From Vampirovibrio chlorellavorus (GTDB lineage: Bacteria > Cyanobacteriota > Vampirovibrionia > Vampirovibrionales > Vampirovibrionaceae), in assembly GCF_003149375.1 (NCBI RefSeq), contig NZ_QFWH01000004.1, positions 248,001 to 312,000 on the forward strand: DNA of 64,000 nucleotides, given 5' to 3'. Made by a program: the position numbers and the translations under genes. Each line of letters opens with the position of its first letter. The stretch's first letter is position 1. The notes under the pieces were generated by a model. It was not told where the DNA came from. It saw only the letters and a program-made list of their open reading frames with translations, and searched no databases. Below are positions 8,561 to 16,265 of this stretch, piece by piece.

Positions 8561-9964
8561 ATGACTACCACTGCTCCCCCCCGCAAGGTGTACCTGGAAA
8601 CGCTGGGCTGCCAGATGAACTTCAACGATTCTGAAGTGATGCTGGGCTTGCTGAAAACCGAGGGCTTCGAGCGGGTAGAGAATCGGGAGCAGGCCGATTT
8701 GCTGATTGTGAACACCTGCCAAATTCGGGGCTCGGCTGAAGACAAGGCTTTTAGCTATCTGGGGGCATGGGGCAAGCTGAAGGCCAGGAACCCACGTATT
8801 AAAATCGCCATGGCCGGCTGTGTTTCTCAACAGAACAAGGAAACCATTTTCAAGCGGGCCCCTTACGTGGACATCGTTTTCGGTACCCAGAACATTCATG
8901 AGCTGCCCGAACTGGTTCGCAAGGCGTTTAACGGGGAAAACAACATTCTGGCTGTGGATCGTCAAAAGCCCCGCAGCACTTACGATTACATTAACGATGT
9001 GGCGCCTGTGCGGGAGAGTGACATTTCCGCCTGGGTCACCATCATTGAAGGCTGCGACTATTTCTGCACCTACTGCGTGGTGCCCTACACCCGGGGCCGT
9101 CAAATCAGCCGTTCCCCGGAATCCATTATCCGGGAAGTGCTGAACCTGGCCGCCCATGGCTTTAAGGAAATCACCCTGCTGGGCCAAACCGTAGATTCTT
9201 ACGGCAAGGACTTTGAGGATCGTCAATACGGACTGGCCGAATTGCTGGAAGAGCTGAGCGAGATTGCGGGCATTGAACGTATTCGCTTTATGACCTCTCA
9301 CCCGCTGGATTTGAATGACCGCATTATTCAGGCCGTGGCCGATCTGCCCAAGGTCATGGAGTACATCCATATCCCCATGCAGGCCGGTGATGACGAGATT
9401 CTGGCCCGCATGAAGCGAGGCTATACCGCTCAGCAGTACTACGATTTGGTACATAAAATTTACGATAAGGTGCCCAACGTGGCCGTCAGTGGCGATTATA
9501 TCGTGGGTTTTCCCGGCGAGACCGAGGCCCAGTTTCAGCGCACTGTGGAATCCGTGGCCTTATCGGGCATTCATAACGCCAACACCGCCGCTTATTCACC
9601 TCGCAAGCAAACGCCTGCGGCCATTTGGGAAGCCCGTGGGGAAGAAATCCCTGAGGCGGTCAAAGAGGAGCGCTTGCAGATCCTGATTGCGGCCATTCGG
9701 GAGCAATCGTTCAAGATGAATCGCCCTTACCTCAACCAGACCGTGGAAATCCTGGTGGAAGGCAAGAGCAAGCGCAACCCCAGCCGACTGACGGGTCGCA
9801 CCCGCACCAACAAGGTGGTGAATTTCGACACGCCGCTCAGCGAAGACGCTCTGGTGGGCCAGTTGGTGTCCGTGAAAATTACGGAAGCCTTGCCCTTCTC
9901 CCTATTGGGCGAAATGGTGGGCCCCGATCCGCTGCACGTTCCAGATGGCATGCAAACGGTCTAA
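8561..9964 (+). CDS. miaB: tRNA-2-methylthio-N6-isopentenyladenosine synthase MiaB
   Basis: 467 residues. The N-terminal methylthiotransferase domain carries three cluster cysteines: C17 in LGCQMN, C53 in NTCQIR and C87 in AGCVSQ. The radical SAM motif CDYFCTYC gives C165, C169 and C172. A TRAM domain forms the last 70 residues. MiaB adds the methylthio group to i6A37 of tRNAs that read U-starting codons. AAGAAGG lies 15 bases before the ATG. RGRQISRSPESIIREV and the length fit MiaB better than RimO or MtaB. Confidence 0.95.
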   Translation: MTTTAPPRKVYLETLGCQMNFNDSEVMLGLLKTEGFERVENREQADLLIVNTCQIRGSAEDKAFSYLGAWGKLKARNPRIKIAMAGCVSQQNKETIFKRAPYVDIVFGTQNIHELPELVRKAFNGENNILAVDRQKPRSTYDYINDVAPVRESDISAWVTIIEGCDYFCTYCVVPYTRGRQISRSPESIIREVLNLAAHGFKEITLLGQTVDSYGKDFEDRQYGLAELLEELSEIAGIERIRFMTSHPLDLNDRIIQAVADLPKVMEYIHIPMQAGDDEILARMKRGYTAQQYYDLVHKIYDKVPNVAVSGDYIVGFPGETEAQFQRTVESVALSGIHNANTAAYSPRKQTPAAIWEARGEEIPEAVKEERLQILIAAIREQSFKMNRPYLNQTVEILVEGKSKRNPSRLTGRTRTNKVVNFDTPLSEDALVGQLVSVKITEALPFSLLGEMVGPDPLHVPDGMQTV

Positions 9965-10030
9965 AAGCGCGCAATCCCACAGTGAACAAAAGATCATGAC
10001 ACCACAAGAGAGGCAAGAGGAGACAGAGGC

Positions 10031-10585
10031 GTGAAGCAGACGGCGCGGGCGTATGTGGCCTTGGGCAGCAATATGGGAGAACGGGCGGCGCAGGTGCGGC
10101 AAGCCTTGGGGCTTTTGCAGGCTCACAGCGCCATACGGTTGCGGCAAATTTCCCGCTTTTTTGAGACCGAGCCGGTGGGTATTCGAGAAGCCCGAGACCC
10201 TCAGTGGTTCGTGAACGCCGTGGTGGGCATTGATACCGAATTTACCCCTGAGGAGCTGCTGAACGTGTGCCTGTCCATTGAACGCCGTCTGGGCCGCAAA
10301 CGGGACTTAGAGGCCCCGGTGGAGCCGGGTGTTTACACTTCTCGGACCATGGATATCGACATTCTGTTTTACGAGGACCGGGTCATTGACGAGCCCAGCC
10401 TGACGGTGCCTCATCCCCGCATGCATCAGCGCAGTTTTACCTTGCTCCCCATGCTGGATATCGCTCCCCAGTGGCTGCATCCGGTTTTGGGTCAGACCAT
10501 GCAAGAACTTTACCAGCAATTGGATCACACCCAGAGCGAACCCGGGCCCACCGATCAGCCTGCCTTGACCGCCGCGACCGTTTGA
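10031..10585 (+). CDS. folK: 2-amino-4-hydroxy-6-hydroxymethyldihydropteridine pyrophosphokinase (HPPK)
   Basis: 184 residues from a GTG start, with AGGAGA 9-10 bases upstream. HPPK landmarks are YVALGSNMGERAAQVRQAL, FETEPVG, PQWFVNAVVGIDT, RTMDIDILFYEDRVIDEPSL (Mg/ATP-binding aspartates) and PHPRMHQRSFTLLPMLDI. The enzyme transfers pyrophosphate from ATP in folate synthesis. The last 25 residues, rich in Pro, Thr and Gln, extend past the usual end. folP and folB, common partners, are not adjacent. Confidence 0.92.
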   Translation: MKQTARAYVALGSNMGERAAQVRQALGLLQAHSAIRLRQISRFFETEPVGIREARDPQWFVNAVVGIDTEFTPEELLNVCLSIERRLGRKRDLEAPVEPGVYTSRTMDIDILFYEDRVIDEPSLTVPHPRMHQRSFTLLPMLDIAPQWLHPVLGQTMQELYQQLDHTQSEPGPTDQPALTAATV

Positions 10586-10605
10586 GTCCTCTATATTTTT
10601 TCGCT

Positions 10606-10632
10606 CCACTCCACTCCACTCCACTCCACTCC
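10606..10632. repeat. Five-base tandem repeat (CCACT)5
   Basis: Five perfect copies of CCACT followed by CC, starting 21 bases after the folK stop. A T-rich stretch precedes it. This is a simple repeat in an untranslated gap; a change in unit number would not shift a reading frame. Confidence 0.85.
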
Positions 10633-10644
10633 CTGTCTTACTAT

Positions 10645-10752
10645 TTGTCATTCCCGCGCAGGCGGGAATCCAGAGTTCGATTGTAGGGTAAGCATTTTTT
10701 GGCAAAGACGCACTTCTATAAACTGGATTCCCGCCTGCGCGGGAATGACAAG
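10645..10752. repeat. Inverted pair of ATTCCC-N8-GGGAAT palindromes
   Basis: The left unit (10647-10673) is TGTCATTCCC, then GCGCAGGC, then GGGAATCCAG. The right unit (10723-10750) is its exact reverse complement. Each unit is itself a palindrome with the format ATTCCC-N8-GGGAAT. About 50 bases lie between them. Similar pairs occur near 20367 and 56767, so this is a dispersed family. It sits between the convergent 3' ends of folK and mutS2 and could fold as a large hairpin in RNA from either side. Confidence 0.9.
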
Positions 10753-10766
10753 TTTGAAGGTTTGTT

Positions 10767-13199
10767 TTAGCTGGCCAGTTCAATAATGGTCTTACCGTCG
10801 CCCCCCTGGGTGGCCTGCGCCGGGTAATAGCGCTTGACGTAGCTGGAACCGGATAAGTACTGGCGGATTTGCTTTTTCAGCGCCCCGGTGCCTTGTCCAT
10901 GCACAATGGCTACCGCCTGATAGCCCGCCATCATGGCTTCATCCAGAAATTTTTCCACCTGAAGCAGGGCGTCATCAGCCCGCTGTCCCCGCACATCACA
11001 GCTCAGACTGGGGTCCAAGGGCTCATCCAGAACCGAGGCCCCTTCATCCACCCGCTTTTTGCGTTCTAAGTGCTTGGCTTTAGGCTGCTGCTTTTGAGGG
11101 AGTCGGGATTTGTAGGGACGCTCCAGATCCGACACCGGCACGGTCATCCGCAGGATGCCCACTTGCAGGGTCACTTCTTTAGAGCCACTATCAATGGCAA
11201 TAATCTCTCCGGTCACTTCCAGTTGGCGGCTGGTCACCGTTTCGCCCAGTTTTAAATCCGAAACTTTCAGACGAACCACATCGCCAATGCTTTCCCGACT
11301 CTCGAAAAAGGCCTCATCCGCCTTTTTGCCCATGGCTTTCAGTTTACCCGCCATTTTTTCGGGATACTTCACCTGCCCTTGAAGGGCGGCCTTACGCATT
11401 TCCTTTAACTGGTTTTCCAGATCGTGAATGCGGCTTTTCAGGCTGGTTTGGAACTGCTTGAGAGTCTGGCGCTTGTCCGCTTCCAGCTTTTGCCGCTCGA
11501 ATTCCAGCTTTTCATAGGTTTCCTGCGCTTCCAGCCGGTAGGAACGGGCCCGTTGCAGTTCCTCTTCCAGTTGTCGATTTCTGGTTTCCAGTTCTTGCAG
11601 CAACTCGGAGGATTCCCGGGCCGGGGCGCTCAGCCCGGCTCTGGCCCGGCGGATGACGCTCTCCTTGAGGCCCAGTTTTTCGGCGATGGTAATGGCGTTG
11701 CTGGCCCCGGGCACCCCAATCATCAGGCGATAGGTGGGGCTGAGGGTTTCGGCGTCAAACTCAACACTGGCGTTCACAAAACCCGTGTGCTGGTGGGCAT
11801 CCAGCTTCAGTTCGCCCAAGTGGGTGGTGACGATGGTTAAAGCGCCTTTTTGGTAAAGCTCATCCAGCACCGCTTTGGCCAAGGCGGCCCCTTCGGCGGG
11901 GTCGGTTCCGGCGGCGATCTCGTCAATCAGCACCAACCCATAACGCAAATCGGTTTCATCGGCCAGAAATGACTTTAAACGCTGGATATGGGCGGAAAAC
12001 GTGGACAAACTCTGGGCGATACTTTGCTGATCGCCAATATCCACCAGTACGTTGGTAAACAGGGACATACGGGACTGCTCGCCCACGGGTAGATGCAATC
12101 CGGCCCGCAGCATGCAGGCAAACAGGCCCACGGTTTTCAGCAGTACGGTTTTGCCCCCGGTGTTGGGACCGGTGACCACCATGGTGCGATCGCCGGTAAG
12201 GCCCAACTGAATGTCATTGGCCACCACGGATTTGAGCGGATCTTTGCGGGTTTGCAGCACCAACAGGGGATGCCGGGCCTGTTTGAGATCGATTAACTGC
12301 TCGCTCTGAATCAGAGTGACCGGATTGGCGTTCAGCAGGCGACTCAGGCGCGCGGCAGCCAGGCGGCGATCCAGTCTGCCCAGCGCCGATACCAGCGCTT
12401 CGAGCGCTTCCCAGTGGCCGTGCAGGTACAGGGAAATCTGCTTGAGAATGCGCTCAATCTCTTTTTGCAAATCGGCTTGTAGACCTTGCAGGGCGTTGTT
12501 CAGGGTGACCAGAATCTGCGGTTCTATGTAGACGGTTGAACCGGTGGCCGAGGCCCCGTGGATGACCCCCGGTAGCTTGTTTTTATATTCGGCTTTCACC
12601 GGGAACACCGAGCGACCATCTCGTTCGGTGACAATGGCGCTTTGCAGGGCCTGGGCGAAATCCGGGTTTTGTAAAAAGTGCTGGATTTTTTGCTGCATGG
12701 CCTGCTTCTGGTGGCGCAGCTTTTGGCGCAGGCTGAATAGTTCCGGGCTGGCCGAATCCTTGATGTTGCCGTCAGATTCCACCAAATTTTGCAGGTAATC
12801 CAGCACATCATCCGGAATGACGGACTCGTTCAGCAGGTCTGAGAGGTAATCTAGCTGGTTTTCACTGCGCAAGCCCCGAGCGAAGTGCCGAATCAGGCGT
12901 CCCCCCAGATCCACCACCCGCATGGTGGCCCGAATTTCCTGCAGGTTTAAAAAGCCTTCTTTGGCCAGCCGTTTTACCACCGGGTTGATATCGGGCAGCA
13001 GGGTATCGCTGATGACATCCCCATGGCGAATGAGCAGGGTCTTGAGGCCTTCCACCTCCTGCTGGTGCTGGATGATGGCATCGGTGTCTGCGAAAAAAGG
13101 CTGAGCTTCCCACTGCTGAATGCCATACGGCGTTAAGCACTCCTGAAGCAATTGTTCAAAAAGCGCGGGCCATTCCAGTAAATCAAGCGAATCCTGCAT
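10767..13199 (-). CDS. mutS2: Endonuclease MutS2 (MutS family ATPase with Smr domain)
   Basis: About 810 residues. The ATPase core has Walker A TGPNTGGKTVLLKT and LVLIDEIAAGTDPAEGAAL as Walker B. A long coiled coil (ELETRNRQLEEELQRARSYR and after) interrupts the core C-terminal region. The C-terminal Smr nuclease domain has DVRGQRADDALLQVEKFLDE and VAIVHGQGTGALK. The mismatch-binding N-terminal domain of MutS is absent, as is normal for MutS2. Known MutS2 proteins limit recombination or rescue collided ribosomes. A TTG at 13217 is also possible, but the ATG at 13199 overlaps the upstream gene by only 17 bases. Confidence 0.94.
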   Translation of the reverse strand: MQDSLDLLEWPALFEQLLQECLTPYGIQQWEAQPFFADTDAIIQHQQEVEGLKTLLIRHGDVISDTLLPDINPVVKRLAKEGFLNLQEIRATMRVVDLGGRLIRHFARGLRSENQLDYLSDLLNESVIPDDVLDYLQNLVESDGNIKDSASPELFSLRQKLRHQKQAMQQKIQHFLQNPDFAQALQSAIVTERDGRSVFPVKAEYKNKLPGVIHGASATGSTVYIEPQILVTLNNALQGLQADLQKEIERILKQISLYLHGHWEALEALVSALGRLDRRLAAARLSRLLNANPVTLIQSEQLIDLKQARHPLLVLQTRKDPLKSVVANDIQLGLTGDRTMVVTGPNTGGKTVLLKTVGLFACMLRAGLHLPVGEQSRMSLFTNVLVDIGDQQSIAQSLSTFSAHIQRLKSFLADETDLRYGLVLIDEIAAGTDPAEGAALAKAVLDELYQKGALTIVTTHLGELKLDAHQHTGFVNASVEFDAETLSPTYRLMIGVPGASNAITIAEKLGLKESVIRRARAGLSAPARESSELLQELETRNRQLEEELQRARSYRLEAQETYEKLEFERQKLEADKRQTLKQFQTSLKSRIHDLENQLKEMRKAALQGQVKYPEKMAGKLKAMGKKADEAFFESRESIGDVVRLKVSDLKLGETVTSRQLEVTGEIIAIDSGSKEVTLQVGILRMTVPVSDLERPYKSRLPQKQQPKAKHLERKKRVDEGASVLDEPLDPSLSCDVRGQRADDALLQVEKFLDEAMMAGYQAVAIVHGQGTGALKKQIRQYLSGSSYVKRYYPAQATQGGDGKTIIELAS

Positions 13200-14253
13200 A
13201 GATTCTGATTGTCTCAATGACAGCCTCTGGCTGCAAGTCTTTCATGCAGGCAAAATCATGGCGGCAGGGCTTGGCCAAATCGCAGGGGCGGCAGGCCAGC
13301 GATCGCTGCACGATGCGGCTATTGGGCGGCCCCCACTTCAGGGCGTTCATGGGGCCAAACAGGGCCACCACCGGCACGCCGGTAGCGGCAGCCATGTGCA
13401 GGGTGCCGGAATCCACCCCCACCACCAGATTCATCTGTTTCAGGAAGGCCATGCTTTCCAGCAGGGAAAATTGTCCGCAGTGAATATGCACCCGCTTGCG
13501 ATAGGCCGACAAAACATTCGCTTTCAGGGCCTCATACAGGGGCCCATCGGAGGGAGCGCCCAGGCAATGCACGTGGCAGTCCTTACGGGTTAGCAGCCAT
13601 TCCACCAAGTGTCTAGCGTGGTCACTGGGCCATTGCTTGGCGATGTTCGAGCTGGTGAGGTGCACCACCACGTGTCGCTTGGCAGAGGGATCAGCGGCTT
13701 TAATATCCGCCAGCACTTGCTCCGCCTTGCTGGTTTCCGCATCGCTCCACCAGCTTTCCAGATGGCTATCCAGCACCGGAATATTGGCCGCCTCCAGCAG
13801 GGAGAGAAAGCTGTCCACCTCGTGATCGTGCTTGCGGTAGGGCACGGCCCGGGTCAGCAACCAGCCCCGTCCTTCCGTATTGAAGCCGATGCGCTCCGGG
13901 ATCCCCGCCAAAAAGGCCAAAGCAGCGGACGAAAAGGAGCGCTTCAGCACAAAAGCGGTATCGTAGTGGCGCTTCCGTAGCAGATTTACGTAATGCCAAA
14001 AGGATTGGGGGCGTTCCGCCCGGTTTTCGTAGCGATGCTTGCGGGTGGTATCAAACCACAGCAGTTCATCGATATAGGGGCAATCCCGTAGCACTTCCCC
14101 GGAGTTGGGGGCCACCAGCATATCAATCCGGGCGTCCGGGTAAGCGGCCCGCAGGTTGCGCAAAAAGGGCACCGACAGCAGGGTGTCCCCGATAAAGCGA
14201 TAGCGAATGACCAAAATTTTACGGCGGGGCTTAACGGCGGGAGGATGGGACAT
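13183..14253 (-). CDS. Glycosyltransferase family 9 (ADP-heptose:LPS heptosyltransferase type)
   Basis: 356 residues. The N-terminal motif KILVIRYRFIGDTLLSVPFL and the C-terminal nucleotide-sugar region GVDSGTLHMAAATGVPVVAL followed by FGP are characteristic of GT9. The cysteine-containing segment SLACRPCDLAKPCRHDFACM occurs in many heptosyltransferase-like proteins. The enzyme probably adds a heptose or related sugar to the lipopolysaccharide core at the inner membrane. Its start overlaps the end of lpxK by 23 bases and its end overlaps mutS2, so the three genes are one transcript. Acceptor and sugar cannot be decided from sequence. Confidence 0.9.
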   Translation of the reverse strand: MSHPPAVKPRRKILVIRYRFIGDTLLSVPFLRNLRAAYPDARIDMLVAPNSGEVLRDCPYIDELLWFDTTRKHRYENRAERPQSFWHYVNLLRKRHYDTAFVLKRSFSSAALAFLAGIPERIGFNTEGRGWLLTRAVPYRKHDHEVDSFLSLLEAANIPVLDSHLESWWSDAETSKAEQVLADIKAADPSAKRHVVVHLTSSNIAKQWPSDHARHLVEWLLTRKDCHVHCLGAPSDGPLYEALKANVLSAYRKRVHIHCGQFSLLESMAFLKQMNLVVGVDSGTLHMAAATGVPVVALFGPMNALKWGPPNSRIVQRSLACRPCDLAKPCRHDFACMKDLQPEAVIETIRIYAGFA

Positions 14254-15394
14254 GTCCGGCTCCTGCGTGGGGATGTTTGTGCAACTGGGTCAGAAATTCA
14301 TCGTAAAACCATCGACCATCCAGCAAAGGAACCATTTGCAGGGTGTAGACCCGCTCCTGAATGGCTGGGGGCAGCAGTGTACGCACTTTGGTCAGGTCTT
14401 TATCGGTGGTCACCAGCATGGGGTTCTGGGCTTGGGCGGTTTGGGCCAGAATCATCAGCTTTTCCATATCGGCGGCGGTATAAACATGGTGATCTTCAAA
14501 CTGCACGTGCTGCATCACGGTGAGTCCCAAGCTCCTCAAGTCCTGTTCAAACTGGCTGGCCTGGGCGATAGCGGAAAAGGCGATGACCGGGCGTTGCTTC
14601 AGATCTTCAATGGCGATGTTGTGGCTTTTCAGAGAGGTAAAATCGCCCATGGGCCGTAGTCCGGCGGGCTGAAAGGGTACTGGCAGAATCTGGATGGGCG
14701 ACTTTGGCGGAATGGGCCCAAAGCGCTGGCTCCAGCCTTGCACGGTTTTCAGGGTGGCCTCGGTCACGGTTTTGGTGATAAAGATCACATCGGCCCGGCC
14801 CAGCTCGGAGAGTGGCTCCCGCAGAGGGCCCGCGGGCAGTAGCTGGTGGTTGCCCAGCAACTGGTGCCCGTCCACCAGCAGAATGTTCATATCCCGCTCC
14901 AGTTGAATGTGCTGGAAACCGTCATCCAGAATGACAAAGTCGGGGCGGTAGTCTCGCAGGGAACGTTGTAAATTCTGCACCCGGTTTTTACCCACAATCA
15001 CAATGGCTTCGGGTACCTGCTCCTGAATCAGGTAAGCCTCGTCCCCGTAGGCGGGATTTAGTGCCCGAGCGTAATCCACCGGCTGCTCCGCGCCATAGCC
15101 ACGAGACAGCACGACTACGGTTTTACCGCTTTGCACCAGCCCTTTGGCCAGGGCAATGACAATCGGGGTTTTGCCAGTGCCGCCGGTGGTCAGATTGCCC
15201 ACGCTAATCACCGGCACGGGGGCCTGATAGGACTTGAGCAGGCCGTACTGGTAGGCCAGTAATCGGCATTGAACCCCCACTTTGTAAAACCAGCCCAGAG
15301 GCAGCAGGGGTAACAGCCAGAGGCTCAGCGAGCCACCGGGGCGGTAGTGTTGGCGGGTCATCCAGAGTTTGAAGGACTTCAACACGATGATCAT
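14231..15394 (-). CDS. lpxK: Tetraacyldisaccharide 4'-kinase LpxK
   Basis: LpxK phosphorylates the lipid A precursor at the inner membrane. Visible landmarks are a hydrophobic N-terminal anchor (LWLLPLLPLGWFYKVGVQ), VPVISVGNLTTGGTGKTP (P-loop), VVVLSRGYGA, PDFVILDDGFQHIQLERDMN and LVTTDKDLTKV. The open frame runs up to 15493, but the first 33 residues are not LpxK-like. I choose the ATG at 15394; the ATG at 15361 is also possible. Its presence implies a lipid A outer membrane. The next gene is a heptosyltransferase, consistent with lipopolysaccharide assembly. Confidence 0.93.
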   Translation of the reverse strand: MIIVLKSFKLWMTRQHYRPGGSLSLWLLPLLPLGWFYKVGVQCRLLAYQYGLLKSYQAPVPVISVGNLTTGGTGKTPIVIALAKGLVQSGKTVVVLSRGYGAEQPVDYARALNPAYGDEAYLIQEQVPEAIVIVGKNRVQNLQRSLRDYRPDFVILDDGFQHIQLERDMNILLVDGHQLLGNHQLLPAGPLREPLSELGRADVIFITKTVTEATLKTVQGWSQRFGPIPPKSPIQILPVPFQPAGLRPMGDFTSLKSHNIAIEDLKQRPVIAFSAIAQASQFEQDLRSLGLTVMQHVQFEDHHVYTAADMEKLMILAQTAQAQNPMLVTTDKDLTKVRTLLPPAIQERVYTLQMVPLLDGRWFYDEFLTQLHKHPHAGAGHVPSSRR

Positions 15395-15509
15395 TCCTGG
15401 GTTGAAATGTGGTGGCGACCAGACCGGGTGGTGTTCAGGCCCGGCAGGTGGGCGATTGAATTTGCTTTCAAACTGATCACAGGCCGCACACAAGCATTAC
15501 AATGGTTTT

Positions 15510-16265
15510 ATGGACAATTATTATGGCCGATTATCGACCACAAAACAACAATACAAGGAACTAGTCCATCAGTCGAAAGACCTTTTGGAACGTCAATTAA
15601 TGGCCCTTCGGACCTCATTTTCCTGTGAAGCCTGTGATGAGAACGGGCAGACGACGCTGGATGAGGCTATTCAGCCATGCCATCGGGGGTGTGGTTACAC
15701 CGGCTGGCAACAAGAGGCCTTGCGGATTCTGGAAACGGATTTGGGCGCGGAAATTTTGCAGCGCCTTCAGCAGATTAGTGCCTATCGGGAACAATTTGCC
15801 TGCCACTTATGTGGGGCTTGCTGTCGCTTGGCCAGTCAGGACGCTGATTATGCCACCTTACGCCAGCGGGCTGAAGCCGGGGATGACTTTGCCCGCCAGT
15901 TTACCAGTGTGTTTTTGCCTTACGCCTCCCGAGCAGCGGCCCGGGAAAAGGCTCCGGAGCTGGTGGCGGCCGTTCTGGCGGAAACGGTGGAAGAACCCGA
16001 GGGGGCGGAGCGGGTGTTCTTTTACCATTGCCCGTACGTGGGGGAAGACAATCGCTGCACGGTTTACGGCACCGAGAAACGACCGGGCATTTGCCAGAGT
16101 TATCCGGAAACGCCGCTGGTGTTCATTCAGTCCCAATGCGCCTGGCAACCGTGGAAACAGGAAACACACCCGCAAACCCTGATGGCCCATGCGCTGCTGC
16201 AAGTCAGTGAGTCCCTCCGTCAGCGCTTGCAATGGGCCCTGGAAGGGCGGCCGGGCGTCGGCTAG
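15510..16265 (+). CDS. YkgJ-like cysteine cluster (zinc/iron-chelating) protein
   Basis: 251 residues. The family core is CHLCGACC (C98, C101, C104, C105), followed about 75 residues later by CPYVGEDNRCTVYGTEKRPG and CQSYP, the pattern of the UPF0153/YkgJ metal-chelating domain. Four more cysteines (C39, C42, C57, C61) in the N-terminal part could form a second metal site. Function in this family is not established. It is transcribed away from lpxK, and its last four bases overlap the convergent transglutaminase gene. Confidence 0.72.
   Translation: MDNYYGRLSTTKQQYKELVHQSKDLLERQLMALRTSFSCEACDENGQTTLDEAIQPCHRGCGYTGWQQEALRILETDLGAEILQRLQQISAYREQFACHLCGACCRLASQDADYATLRQRAEAGDDFARQFTSVFLPYASRAAAREKAPELVAAVLAETVEEPEGAERVFFYHCPYVGEDNRCTVYGTEKRPGICQSYPETPLVFIQSQCAWQPWKQETHPQTLMAHALLQVSESLRQRLQWALEGRPGVG

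Noticed and set aside
10645-10752. CRISPR array
   Set aside because: Only two repeat units, inverted relative to each other, with no regular spacers and no cas genes in the window.
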